Shown here piece by piece: positions 16,832 to 25,972 of a stretch of DNA of 48,974 nucleotides. Positions within the stretch are counted from its first letter, which is position 1, and the number at the start of each line of letters is the position of its first letter. The stretch comes from Marinilabiliales bacterium (GTDB taxonomy: Bacteria; Bacteroidota; Bacteroidia; Bacteroidales; F082): NCBI GenBank assembly GCA_002869365.1, contig PKTA01000171.1:1-48974 (forward strand), in the 5' to 3' direction. The notes under the pieces are model-generated. The model saw only the letters and a list, made by a program, of their open reading frames with translations. It searched no databases and was not told the origin of the DNA. A program made the translations under genes and the position numbers.

Positions 16832-18322
16832 TCAGTTGCTATTACTTCCCATAAAACTTCTTAAAATGGATTCCAGACGCTGGTTTAAATCCTCCGAAAT
16901 TTTAAGAAAATATACAGGAACTATAAACAGAACCGAAATCAGTAAACTCCTTAATATTATATCTACTATGAAATTACTGAATGCCGGCATTAGTGTTGAA
17001 ATAAAATATGTTACTAAACCAATTATTATCAAGTAAACATATTTAATGGTGAATGGCTGCAACTTATATTTATTATATAAGAAGTAGAATTTCACCAGGC
17101 TAAAAATAAATTTAGATATTAGTGATGCTATGGCTGCACCCACAATTCCATAAATGGGTATCAACATTAAATTTGTGACTATCAGCATAATAGCAAAGCC
17201 AATAAGAAAATATGATAAATATCTATAATACTTTGAGTTAACAATAATATGAGGACTTACACCTACACTAATATCAAACAGGTTGGCAATTCCTATATAA
17301 AGAATTACCATCTTTCCCGGAAGGTAATCATCCTTGATAAGGGAGAAAATATTATCTATGTTTCCCCAAATACCAATAAATAGCAATATGCCGATAACAC
17401 TTAATGTGATGCTACTTTTTTTATAAATATCATCTATAGTGGCTAAATCATCTCGCTTCCAGGCATCTGCTATAACTACTGAACCTATTTTGCCCAATGT
17501 ACGTAGTGGAATTAGTATTAGAGTTCCAAAGAAAAAAGTAATGGTATAAATTCCGGCCTGGCTAAGTCCGAGCATTCTTTCTACCATTATCACATCTATA
17601 TTTAAAACTAATACTCCTGAGAAACTGGCGAGTATTCCATAAAAGCCAACTGTCAGCATTTCGCGTGACATTTTCTTGTCGATGAAGCCCAAATCAGGTT
17701 TTAGAAACAACTGTTTATTGTAAATGAGCGAGAAGAAAAGAAGAATAGTAGGTGTAATTATGGCGATACAATAAAGAATTACAGTAGTCTTAAAATCAAT
17801 TAACTCAAAATAGAAAAGGGCTATTGCCATTAAAATAAATACCCTTTGAATAACTTCTTTATAAATTATTCCTTTAACAGCATTGTATAAAACACGATAA
17901 TACGTATCGAAAACATTAAATAATAGCGAGAATATTATTAGCGGAACCACAAAATAATAGTATCGTGCAAACAAGTTGGCATCAACATCTGCATCGGCGA
18001 GTATGTATGATTTAAAAAGTAAAAATATTGCTATTGATAAAATCAGGCCTAAGGTGGAAACCATCAATGCCAGCCCCAGATAACCATGATGTTTTTTATC
18101 GTAATCTCTGAAAAAAGGAAATAGTTTTACGGTAACAGTATTTATACCCAGGCCGGCAAACTGCGAAAACATGACGGCATACGAAACCAATACCCTAAGC
18201 AATCCAACTTCTTCGGTATCAAATATCCGAGGATATAATACACCTATGGTTATAAAACCAAGTACTACTCCTACGTAAGAGTATATGGTTCCTGAAATAG
18301 ATTGTTTTTTTATTATGCCCAA
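16832..18322 (-). CDS. Polysaccharide/oligosaccharide flippase (MOP superfamily)
   Basis: A 496-residue membrane protein with about 12-14 hydrophobic helices. It starts MGIIKKQSISGTIYSYVGVVLG and continues to YPRIFDTEEVGLLRVLVSYA, the standard opening of Bacteroidota Wzx-like flippases. Later, MSREMLTVGFYGILASFSG and a motif with IDVIMVERML follow the family pattern. It should translocate undecaprenyl-linked sugar units. It is the fourth gene of the minus-strand cluster wecB, glycosyltransferase, methyltransferase, flippase, 11 nt after the methyltransferase. No Wzy polymerase or initiating transferase is seen in the window. Confidence 0.88.
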   Translation of the reverse strand: MGIIKKQSISGTIYSYVGVVLGFITIGVLYPRIFDTEEVGLLRVLVSYAVMFSQFAGLGINTVTVKLFPFFRDYDKKHHGYLGLALMVSTLGLILSIAIFLLFKSYILADADVDANLFARYYYFVVPLIIFSLLFNVFDTYYRVLYNAVKGIIYKEVIQRVFILMAIALFYFELIDFKTTVILYCIAIITPTILLFFSLIYNKQLFLKPDLGFIDKKMSREMLTVGFYGILASFSGVLVLNIDVIMVERMLGLSQAGIYTITFFFGTLILIPLRTLGKIGSVVIADAWKRDDLATIDDIYKKSSITLSVIGILLFIGIWGNIDNIFSLIKDDYLPGKMVILYIGIANLFDISVGVSPHIIVNSKYYRYLSYFLIGFAIMLIVTNLMLIPIYGIVGAAIASLISKFIFSLVKFYFLYNKYKLQPFTIKYVYLIIIGLVTYFISTLMPAFSNFIVDIILRSLLISVLFIVPVYFLKISEDLNQRLESILRSFMGSNSN

Positions 18323-18333
18323 TTTATTTTTTA

Positions 18334-19104
18334 TTACTCTTTTTCAAAAATAGCGAAAAGCCAATAATCTTTTTTTGGTGAAATTAATACATTTAAAGTA
18401 TCTAATGCCGTGGTTATTGGATTGAATTTATATTCATTTTCAAACTCATTTTCACATTTTGGACAAGTAGTTTTCCTTTTTGATTTGTCAATCCAGAAAT
18501 ATGGTATCCACGATGTTGAAGGAGTAAACTTCCTTTTCAACTTAAGTATAGCGGGATTATAATACCTTACTTTCTTGCCAAAAGTAAATGAGTTAATCAG
18601 TTTATATTCAGCAAATAACGCCTTTAACTTCTTTAAATCAAAACTTCGTAAATGGCTAGGACTATTGTAAATATAATTGCATTTTGGACATTTTATCAGA
18701 AGCTTATCAGGGTTTTCATCATTGGGAACTGTTATAAAAATATATTTTTTGCTAAGCCTTTTTATTTCTTTAACCGTTCCTTCAAGTACATTTTCAGTCA
18801 GATGTTCCAATAATTCGCTGGAAAATACCATATCAAAACTATTGCTCTCCAAGGGAATATTATCAGCACTGGATTTTATTTTATTCGTTTCAACAAATTT
18901 TAATGCTTCTGCGCTACGATCTACGGCCGTTACTTCAAAATTCTGACCTAATACATTAGTAATAATACCATTACCACAACCAACGTCAAGTATTGTATTC
19001 ACATCCTCAGGTATAGATATCAATACTTTCTCAACTTTAGGTTTTAAAGCATCATATTTAAAAGAAGCCCAATCGAACTTTTCGTAAAATGTTTTATTAT
19101 CCAT
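18334..19104 (-). CDS. Class I SAM-dependent methyltransferase with embedded CxxC pairs
   Basis: A 256-residue methyltransferase. Motif I is ILDVGCGNGIIT (38-49); the acidic post-motif is VTAVDRS (58-64); DMVFSSELLEHL (91-102) is the family's motif IV region. Two cysteine pairs lie in the second half, C139-x2-C142 (KCPKCNY) and C214-x2-C217 (TCPKCEN), and could form a zinc-ribbon-like site. The start is 1 nt after the upstream glycosyltransferase stop and the stop is 11 nt before the flippase. The context suggests it methylates a glycan or lipid-linked sugar, but the substrate is unknown. Confidence 0.85.
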   Translation of the reverse strand: MDNKTFYEKFDWASFKYDALKPKVEKVLISIPEDVNTILDVGCGNGIITNVLGQNFEVTAVDRSAEALKFVETNKIKSSADNIPLESNSFDMVFSSELLEHLTENVLEGTVKEIKRLSKKYIFITVPNDENPDKLLIKCPKCNYIYNSPSHLRSFDLKKLKALFAEYKLINSFTFGKKVRYYNPAILKLKRKFTPSTSWIPYFWIDKSKRKTTCPKCENEFENEYKFNPITTALDTLNVLISPKKDYWLFAIFEKE

Positions 19105-19105
19105 A

Positions 19106-20269
19106 TTAATTATAAATCGTAACTAGTTTTGCTGAATCTATTTTCCAATTATATTTTTCCAGTACTAATTTTTTACTCCTTTTAATGAAAGGCTCACTAA
19201 AATAAAATGTATTGCTTACAACTTTTTGCAGTTTACTGGCAAAATCCTTCGAATCATCAAATGTAAAAACTTCTCCGGCTTCCGACTCCTCAATAATACG
19301 CTGCAGAGGGTCACAATTCGATACCAGCATTGGTTTTCCTGCATACATATACTGGAATATTTTATGCGGAATAGTGGAATCGGTATGATCGCTTTTTATA
19401 TGAGGAACAAGGCAAATATCACTTTTACCAAAATAAATCTGCATTTCCTGGTAATTCTTCCAGCCCTCAAAAAACACCTTGTCTTCTACTTCTTCATCTA
19501 TTGCCAACTGTTTTAAATCTTCAACATAGGAGCCAGTTCCAAGTATCCAAACTCTAATCTTCTTATCTATATTTTCAACAAATTTCAGTCCTTTGATTAC
19601 CGTTTGAAGACCTCTGTGTTTATTAATTCCTCCTGCATATAAAACAGAAATATAATCCTTATCCGGTTTTTCTTCAGGAATATTAAAATCCTCAATATTT
19701 AAAGTGTTTGAAACAATCTGAATTTTTTCTTTGTTTATCCCCAAATTATCCAAGCGTTCTTTTGCTTCATCCACAACAACTATAACATTATCTGCAAGTT
19801 TGCAATACTTAAGTTCATATTTTTCCCATTGACTATTTTTTGAAAGAAACTTTCCCATTACAGATTGTGTATGAGTTGCAACCCTCAACAGGGCTGGCCA
19901 GTTTTCGTGTAAATCCAGAGTAAATTTTAAATTATATTTCTGAGCCATTTCGTAGGCTGGTTGTGCCATAGGTAAATCGTGGGCATGTATGGCATCAAAT
20001 TTCTCTTTTGATAAAATATTATTCAAAAACTTACGCCAGAAATTAAAATAAAACGGAAATCTTAAGGCTCCTACACTTGTTTTGTGTAATAAGTTTGAAA
20101 TTTGCTTACGATGTACTTTATAAGTTTTAATAATTTCAAAAGCATCCTTATTTGCAAAAGTAAGACATGCAATATGAACTTCAATCCCTGATTTTGTGAG
20201 TGCCTGAATTTCATTCTCCACTCTTATGTCGGGAGGAAATTCGTGATCAAGAACCATTAAAACTTTCAT
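19106..20269 (-). CDS. Family-4 glycosyltransferase
   Basis: A 387-residue GT-B glycosyltransferase. The reading frame opens further upstream (20323) inside wecB, but the ATG at 20269 gives the natural start MKVLMVLDHEFPPDIRVENE and lies 1 nt after the wecB stop. DAIHAHDLPMA marks the N-domain; VVVVDEAKERL-like residues and IVSNTL follow. The C-domain includes YAGGINKHRGL, VWILGTGSY, FEGW and the E-x7-E segment FQYMYAGKPMLVSNCDPLQRIIEESEAG. It is coupled to wecB, so its donor could derive from UDP-ManNAc, but this is inference. Confidence 0.9.
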   Translation of the reverse strand: MKVLMVLDHEFPPDIRVENEIQALTKSGIEVHIACLTFANKDAFEIIKTYKVHRKQISNLLHKTSVGALRFPFYFNFWRKFLNNILSKEKFDAIHAHDLPMAQPAYEMAQKYNLKFTLDLHENWPALLRVATHTQSVMGKFLSKNSQWEKYELKYCKLADNVIVVVDEAKERLDNLGINKEKIQIVSNTLNIEDFNIPEEKPDKDYISVLYAGGINKHRGLQTVIKGLKFVENIDKKIRVWILGTGSYVEDLKQLAIDEEVEDKVFFEGWKNYQEMQIYFGKSDICLVPHIKSDHTDSTIPHKIFQYMYAGKPMLVSNCDPLQRIIEESEAGEVFTFDDSKDFASKLQKVVSNTFYFSEPFIKRSKKLVLEKYNWKIDSAKLVTIYN

Positions 20270-20270
20270 G

Positions 20271-21383
20271 CTAGCAAATGGATTTATAAATAATTTCAGC
20301 AATTCTATCAGCGGTTTTTCCATCCCATAATTCAGGAATCTGACCCTTTTTTATTTTTCCTCCAATAATTTCTTTCGCAGCATTAACAACTTTTCTAAGG
20401 TCGGTCCCTATCATATGATTTGTTCCTATTTCACTAGTAATAGGCCTTTCGGTATTATCTCTAACAGTAATACATTGTACGCCTAAGAATGTTGTTTCCT
20501 CCTGAATTCCACCACTATCAGTAATAACTAACTTTGCGTTTTTAGTTAAATTTAGAAAATCGATATAACCCAGTGGTTCCAGTATGATTACATTTTCTTT
20601 AATTGAAGAAATCAAGCCAAATTTTTCTAAATTATTTTTAGTTCTGGGATGTATAGGAAATACAATTTTACTTAAATCGGCAAGTTCATTTATTGCTTTA
20701 ACAAGATCTTGGAGTTCTTCTTCATTATCAACATTTGATGGTCTGTGAAAAGTTGATAGGATGTACTTTTCTTTCTCTAATCCCAAATCATTTAAAACTG
20801 TTGATTTATCAATAAAAGGCATAAAATGTATCAAACTATCAATCATCACATTGCCTGTAAAATAAACTTTGCTTTTATCAACACCCTCATTGTCAAGATT
20901 AAGTAAGCCGCTTTTCTCTGTAACAAACAGATAATCTGATATTTCATCAGCAATAACACGATTTATTTCTTCAGGCATTTTGCTGTCAAAACTTCTCAAA
21001 CCAGATTCCACATGAGCAACAGGTATATGCAATTTCGCAGCAACCAAACTTGCTGCTAAAGTTGAGTTTACATCACCAGGAACAATAACCAAATCGGGCT
21101 TTTCATCCAACAAAATTTTTTCAAATTCAACCATTATTCTAGCAGTTTGAACAGCATGACTTCCACCACCAAGACCTAAAAAATAATCGGGTTTAGGCAT
21201 TTGTAATTCATCAAAGAAAACCTTTGACATTTTATCATCAAAATGCTGTCCTGTGTGACAAATTATATGCTTAATATTGTCACTATATTTTTCAAATGCC
21301 CTATGAACAGGAGCAATCTTTATGAAATTTGGTCTTGCTCCAACAACTGATATTATTTTTTTCAATTCTAAATTTTTAGGCAA
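20271..21383 (-). CDS. wecB: UDP-N-acetylglucosamine 2-epimerase (non-hydrolysing)
   Basis: A 370-residue enzyme. It opens IISVVGARPNFIKIAPVHRAF, the diagnostic WecB start. CHTGQHFDDKMS, PGDVNSTLAASLVA, HVESGLRSFDSKMPEEINR, STFHRPSNVD and TDSGGIQEE complete the family signature with its catalytic Asp, Glu and His residues. It interconverts UDP-GlcNAc and UDP-ManNAc for surface polysaccharide synthesis. It is the first gene of a tight minus-strand operon of four. No wecC dehydrogenase is in the window. Confidence 0.95.
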   Translation of the reverse strand: MPKNLELKKIISVVGARPNFIKIAPVHRAFEKYSDNIKHIICHTGQHFDDKMSKVFFDELQMPKPDYFLGLGGGSHAVQTARIMVEFEKILLDEKPDLVIVPGDVNSTLAASLVAAKLHIPVAHVESGLRSFDSKMPEEINRVIADEISDYLFVTEKSGLLNLDNEGVDKSKVYFTGNVMIDSLIHFMPFIDKSTVLNDLGLEKEKYILSTFHRPSNVDNEEELQDLVKAINELADLSKIVFPIHPRTKNNLEKFGLISSIKENVIILEPLGYIDFLNLTKNAKLVITDSGGIQEETTFLGVQCITVRDNTERPITSEIGTNHMIGTDLRKVVNAAKEIIGGKIKKGQIPELWDGKTADRIAEIIYKSIC

Positions 21384-21451
21384 AAGTATTAAAAGCGTTT
21401 AAACTTTCTGTTTTATTTATTAATTTAGCATTTATATTAAATAACTCAAAA

Positions 21452-22381
21452 ATGAAAAAAGCAATTACCTTACTTTTTGTTGTATTTATATCAACTCAAT
21501 TGTTTAGCCAAAGTACACTTCAAGATAGTCTTCAATTATATTATTTATTTAATGGCGATGCATCCGACATAAGTGGAAATGGTCACGACGGTACAGTATA
21601 TGGAGCCCAGTTGACTGAAAATAGGTTCGGTCAACCAGATGGTGCGTATGAATTTGATGGATATAATGATTATATAAATTCATTTTCCACTTTCGATTAT
21701 GAAGAAAGGAGTATTTCCTTGTGGGTAAATCCGCATGAAATTGAAGGATACAGTCCTAACAATCACGTTGTTGTTTCACAGGATGATTACCGTCTTAATT
21801 ATGGGTGCATGAGAGTTGATTTTGAAAATTACAAACTCAAACTTTGGGCAGGTGGAGCTAGTAACCTTTACATTGATGATGCATCGAAAATGCTTGATAA
21901 ATGGTCGCATATTGTTATGGTTAGAAATGCAGAAATTGTAAAATATTATATAAACGCTGCACTGGTGAAAACTGCAAATGCAAATAATGTAGCAAGTACT
22001 TTTGAACCCGATAGTAATTTTATTATAGGAGCAGGACGGTCAACCTACAAGCAGCACTTCAAGGGTAAAATTGATGATATAAGGATATATAACAGAGTTT
22101 TAACAGAGGATGAAATAACCAGATTGTTTATTTATGATATACAAGTTGGATTAGAAGAACTAAAACTAGTTCAAACATATAATCAAATAAAAATTAAAAC
22201 AAATTTAAACAGTGTTTATAATTTAAGAATTATAGACATAATGGGAAGAACTGTTTTTGAAAATAGAAATATTAAGTCCACTGAAATATATGTAAACAAA
22301 TCAAAAATACCAAAAGGGCTAAACATCATTCAAATAACAGAAAACAATAAACAAGTATTTATTAGAAAAGTAATAATTTAA
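21452..22381 (+). CDS. LamG-domain secreted protein with type IX sorting tail (copy 1)
   Basis: A 309-residue protein with a signal peptide (MKKAITLLFVVFISTQLFS). The LamG/concanavalin-like domain covers about 25-230: LYYLFNGDASDISGNGHDG, FGQPDGAYEFDGYNDYI, RSISLWVNP and GKIDDIRIYNRVLTEDEI are the classic LamG_3 landmarks. The last ~65 residues form a T9SS type A-like C-terminal domain (YNLRIIDIMGRTVFENRN, then IPKGLNIIQI and FIRKVII). It is expected to be secreted across the outer membrane and bind carbohydrate or other surface ligands. A second gene of the same architecture starts 3 nt downstream, suggesting tandem duplication. Confidence 0.88.
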   Translation: MKKAITLLFVVFISTQLFSQSTLQDSLQLYYLFNGDASDISGNGHDGTVYGAQLTENRFGQPDGAYEFDGYNDYINSFSTFDYEERSISLWVNPHEIEGYSPNNHVVVSQDDYRLNYGCMRVDFENYKLKLWAGGASNLYIDDASKMLDKWSHIVMVRNAEIVKYYINAALVKTANANNVASTFEPDSNFIIGAGRSTYKQHFKGKIDDIRIYNRVLTEDEITRLFIYDIQVGLEELKLVQTYNQIKIKTNLNSVYNLRIIDIMGRTVFENRNIKSTEIYVNKSKIPKGLNIIQITENNKQVFIRKVII

Positions 22382-22384
22382 AAC

Positions 22385-23350
22385 ATGAAAAAATTAATCC
22401 CAATAATTTGTCTACTTTTTATAATCAGCAAAATAACAGCTCAAGATAGCGCTCTTGTTTTTTATTATCCCTTAAATGAAATTTACACAAATTACGTACC
22501 TGATGAAAGTGGTAATGAAAATAGAGGAATAGCATATAATACATTGCCAGCAAAGGACAGGTTTGGCAATCTCGATCAAGCTTTGTATTTTTTCGGAGAT
22601 AGTTTTATCAACTTTGAGGCCGATGCTTTTAACTTCAATGAGTACTCATATGTACTATGGGCAAAAGTTATTGAACAACCTCTATTTGGAACAGCTCAAT
22701 TTCTTTTTGATATAGGTTCGGATTATGGTGTTGATCAATATATCGCTTATACAAATGGTTATTCACTTTATGATTTATATGGTTATTTGGGACAAGCATA
22801 CAATACAAATTCAACTTCATTTTGGATTAGCCAGGGTAATTTGATTTATGATGAGGATTGGCATTTTATTGTTTATACAAGATCGGCTAATTACATAAAG
22901 TTATTCATAGATGGTGAGGTTATAGATTCTTTAAATACGCAAGAATCAACGCCAATTTACGGAGACGATATTAAAGGTTATATAGGTTGTAGAAATGACT
23001 ATTCTCAATTTTTTAAAGGATACATCGACGATATACAATTATATAATTACGCTATTGATCAAGATCAGGTTACAGAACTTTTTGGATATTTTATAACAGA
23101 TGTAGAGAAATTAGAAAAGGAAAATATATCTGTTTATCCCAACCCAACATCCAACAAAATCACAATTTCAATAAATCCTAAAATAACTGATTATAGTATA
23201 GTTATTTTTAACACCATTGGGGAAAGGGTTTTAAATATTAATAATACCAGTAAAATTGACGTTTCATCTCTTACTAATGGTATGTACATCCTTAAAATGG
23301 AAGACAATAAAAATCACACCCAACTAACAACAAAGTTCATTATAAACTAA
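22385..23350 (+). CDS. LamG-domain secreted protein with type IX sorting tail (copy 2)
   Basis: A 321-residue relative of the preceding gene, with a signal peptide (to about KITAQ). The LamG region (about 22-235) has LVFYYPLNEIYTNYV, ESGNENRGIA, DRFGNLDQALYFFGD, the SYVLWAK strand and GYIDDIQLYNYAIDQDQV. The C-terminal sorting domain here is canonical: VYPNPTSNKITISI, FNTIGERVLNINN, LTNGMYILKM. The two proteins share layout but differ widely in sequence, so the duplication is old. Its TAA overlaps the convergent BrkB-family stop by 4 nt. Ligand unknown. Confidence 0.88.
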   Translation: MKKLIPIICLLFIISKITAQDSALVFYYPLNEIYTNYVPDESGNENRGIAYNTLPAKDRFGNLDQALYFFGDSFINFEADAFNFNEYSYVLWAKVIEQPLFGTAQFLFDIGSDYGVDQYIAYTNGYSLYDLYGYLGQAYNTNSTSFWISQGNLIYDEDWHFIVYTRSANYIKLFIDGEVIDSLNTQESTPIYGDDIKGYIGCRNDYSQFFKGYIDDIQLYNYAIDQDQVTELFGYFITDVEKLEKENISVYPNPTSNKITISINPKITDYSIVIFNTIGERVLNINNTSKIDVSSLTNGMYILKMEDNKNHTQLTTKFIIN

Positions 23351-24297
23351 ACTGTCTTATCAAATTCCGATTGAATTTTCGACTTGCGTATACTCACATT
23401 TAATTCGTAACCTATTAGTATGATTATAGAGTTATAATATAACCATACAAGTAAAATTATTAATGATCCAATGGAGCCATAAATAAGGTTATATCGTGAG
23501 AAATTTTCGAAATACATTTTAAGCAATAATCCTCCAACAACAAATAAGGATGTTGCCAGTATTGAACCGGCAGAGAAAAATCTGTATCGTACCTCTTTCT
23601 CTTTAAATTGTCCGTAATAGTATAATATGGAGATGCTTAGCAATAAGTTTATTATGATTATGGCCCACTGGAGAACCTGTAAAGCTAATACCGTTAAACT
23701 ACCACTTATTACATCAATATTTTTAAGAATTATTATCGTCTGCTTGCCAAAGGTTAATAATACCATGGAAATTATTATCAGAATTGCCAATGATGACATA
23801 AGGAAAAATGCTCTAATTTTTTGCTTCCACCAGGGCCAGATTTCAACTTCAAAATAACTATGGTTGAAACTCTCTAAAACCGCATCTACACCATTAGTTG
23901 CAAAATATAATGTTGTAAAAAATACTATTGACAACAAACTCCCTGATGGACGACTAACAACCTCAACAATAGTACTTTCTGCAAGATCATAAATTTCTGA
24001 GGGAACTATCTCACGCATTAAATCAAGCAAATTATCCTGTATGTTAACATTTATTACAAACGGAATCAAAGTAAAAAGGAAGAGTATGAAAGGTATCAGA
24101 GCGAGAAAAAAGTTAAACGCAATGGCTGCAGCCCTATATGTTAAAACGCCTTTGAACAAACCACGGAAAAAGAAAACCAATACATCGTATAAAGGCATAC
24201 CATCGAAACCCGGTAATACTATAAAACTCAACCTCTTCCTGATGAGGACCTGAATTTTATTAATTAATATATTTAACTCTTGTATGGCTTTATTCAA
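23347..24297 (-). CDS. YihY/BrkB-family inner-membrane protein
   Basis: A 316-residue protein with about six hydrophobic helices. The start of the family domain is clear: FFRGLFKGVLTYRAAAIAFNFFLALIPF, the conserved AxAxxFNxxLALIP pattern. It is followed by a SGSLLSIVFFTTLYFATNGVDA helix region and, at the end, YGSIGSLIILLVWLYYNSIIILIGYELN, the other signature segment of YihY/BrkB proteins. The old annotation 'ribonuclease BN' for this family is wrong; function remains uncertain (often described as a possible transporter). It lies 12 nt downstream of nadC and is probably co-transcribed with it. Confidence 0.9.
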   Translation of the reverse strand: MNKAIQELNILINKIQVLIRKRLSFIVLPGFDGMPLYDVLVFFFRGLFKGVLTYRAAAIAFNFFLALIPFILFLFTLIPFVINVNIQDNLLDLMREIVPSEIYDLAESTIVEVVSRPSGSLLSIVFFTTLYFATNGVDAVLESFNHSYFEVEIWPWWKQKIRAFFLMSSLAILIIISMVLLTFGKQTIIILKNIDVISGSLTVLALQVLQWAIIIINLLLSISILYYYGQFKEKEVRYRFFSAGSILATSLFVVGGLLLKMYFENFSRYNLIYGSIGSLIILLVWLYYNSIIILIGYELNVSIRKSKIQSEFDKTV

Positions 24298-24309
24298 AAT
24301 ACTTTTTTT

Positions 24310-25146
24310 TTAAAAATTGGCTTTTAAACTTAAATCCAAACTTTTTATTTGATGTGTTAATGCACCTACCGAAATGAAGTCGACCCCGGTTTCGGCATAA
24401 TCTCTTATGGTTTCGATACTTATTCCACCAGAGGCTTCGGTTTCGTATTTGCCATCAATAATTTTCAATGCCTTTTTCAATTCTGCAGGAGAAAAATTAT
24501 CCAGCATTATTCTGTGAATCCCTCCTACCCTCAGGGCTTCACCCAACTCTTCAAAATTTCTTACTTCAAGTTCAATTTTTAAATCCTTATTGTTTTCTCT
24601 CAGATAAGATAAGGTAGCATTGATAGCTTTCTCTATTCCTCCGGCAAAATCAACATGATTATCTTTTATCATAATCATATCAAAAAGACCGAAACGATGA
24701 TTATATCCGCCTCCTGTTTTAACAGCCATTTTTTCTACAATTCTGTTTACAGGCGTCGTTTTCCTGGTATCGAGTAATTTGGTATGAAGACCGTCAATCC
24801 TATTAACAATTTCATTTGTAAAGGTTGCGATTCCACTCATACGTTGAACAAAATTCAATGCTGTTCGTTCAGCAGATAGTATAGATCGTGACCGTCCTTT
24901 TACCACCATAACTTTATCGCCAACATTAATTTTACTTCCATCAGTAATTAATATGTCGACAATTATTTCTTTATCAACTTGTTTAAATACTTCCTTTGCA
25001 ACTTCCATCCCCGACAGTACACCATTCTGCTTTGCGTACATTACAGCCTCTCCTACAGCATCATGCGGAACAGTTGCCAGTGATGTATGGTCGCCATCAC
25101 CCAAATCTTCTTCCAATGCTAAAGTTACTAAGTCTTTAATATTCAT
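24310..25146 (-). CDS. nadC: Nicotinate-nucleotide pyrophosphorylase (carboxylating)
   Basis: A 278-residue quinolinate phosphoribosyltransferase. EEDLGDGDHT (13-22) is the family start. SRSILSAERTALNFVQRMSGIAT, LDTRKTTPVNR and KTGGGYNHRFGLFDMIMIKDNH carry the basic residues that bind quinolinate and PRPP. LDNF and EASGGIS end the barrel. It makes nicotinate mononucleotide from quinolinate in de novo NAD synthesis. nadA and nadB are not in the window. The BrkB-family gene lies 12 nt downstream. Confidence 0.96.
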   Translation of the reverse strand: MNIKDLVTLALEEDLGDGDHTSLATVPHDAVGEAVMYAKQNGVLSGMEVAKEVFKQVDKEIIVDILITDGSKINVGDKVMVVKGRSRSILSAERTALNFVQRMSGIATFTNEIVNRIDGLHTKLLDTRKTTPVNRIVEKMAVKTGGGYNHRFGLFDMIMIKDNHVDFAGGIEKAINATLSYLRENNKDLKIELEVRNFEELGEALRVGGIHRIMLDNFSPAELKKALKIIDGKYETEASGGISIETIRDYAETGVDFISVGALTHQIKSLDLSLKANF

Positions 25147-25226
25147 AGTCTGATTTTAAAAATTCAAAATTAACAATTTTGTGATAATTAATTGAAATAT
25201 TAATATAAGCCTTGACCTTTTTATAT

Positions 25227-25234
25227 TATTTTTG
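25227..25234 (+). promoter_or_regulatory. -7 element for the lipoprotein gene
   Basis: TATTTTTG matches TAnnTTTG. Its last bases overlap a TTG codon at 25232 that opens the longest reading frame, which argues that this TTG is not the start and that translation begins at ATG 25256. Confidence 0.5.
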
Positions 25235-25255
25235 AAGCATAAGCAGATAATAGTA

Positions 25256-25957
25256 ATGATGAAGTCAATGGTGAAATTTCTTCCGGTATTTTTAATATTA
25301 ATCCTGATGGTTGCCTGTGAAGAGGAACAAAAACCAACCGAAACCAAGAAGTTTAAAAATGAATTAAACAATTTTAATCAAACCATGGATAAGGTTGGGG
25401 AATCAATGGGTGTTATGGATGAAATGCAGCATGAAATTGAGCAGGTAGATGAAGATTTGGCAAAAGGTAATATTACCGAAGATGATGCATCAAAACTTAA
25501 GGACAAAATTAATAACCAGTATCTGGGAGAACTTGCAAGGTCATCAAACTCTAACCCCGCAAGAAGACTTCCGCAATGGGCTTTGGATCTGGGGCTTACC
25601 GAGCCTGTTGGATTACAAGTCGACAGAGCAATATCTCAAACCACATCGGAAGATAATCCTGATGAGGGATACAATTCAGTAATATTATTTTATAAGCCCG
25701 ATTATGACAAAGCCATGGAGCAGGCAGCCATAATTGCACAGAAAGCAGGCATTCCCATGACAGATGATTATGTTATGGCAAGAAAAATGGAAAAAGAAAT
25801 CGGAGAAGTAATACTAAAAGGAGTTGCATATATGAATTTTGAATTGGGGTCGGAAAACCTGCCAAAATATACTATTGCTATTACTGTTGACGAACAAGGC
25901 GTTTTGGCAATAAGTGCAAATGATGCGCAAAAAATGTCGGACCAATTCAACAACTAA
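25256..25957 (+). CDS. Hypothetical lipoprotein
   Basis: A 233-residue protein. The frame is open from a TTG at 25232, but that codon sits in a -7 promoter box, so the double ATG at 25256/25259 is preferred. It gives a short basic N-terminus, a hydrophobic stretch and the lipobox LMVAC. A helical, charged segment follows (NNFNQTMDKVGESMGVMDEM, EIEQVDEDLAKGNITEDDA), probably coiled coil, then a mixed alpha/beta domain (from about RRLPQWALDLGLTEP) ending NDAQKMSDQF. I do not recognise the family. It precedes the SDR gene by 15 nt, so they may form a small operon. Confidence 0.75.
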   Translation: MMKSMVKFLPVFLILILMVACEEEQKPTETKKFKNELNNFNQTMDKVGESMGVMDEMQHEIEQVDEDLAKGNITEDDASKLKDKINNQYLGELARSSNSNPARRLPQWALDLGLTEPVGLQVDRAISQTTSEDNPDEGYNSVILFYKPDYDKAMEQAAIIAQKAGIPMTDDYVMARKMEKEIGEVILKGVAYMNFELGSENLPKYTIAITVDEQGVLAISANDAQKMSDQFNN

Positions 25958-25972
25958 AATCAAATAAATATT

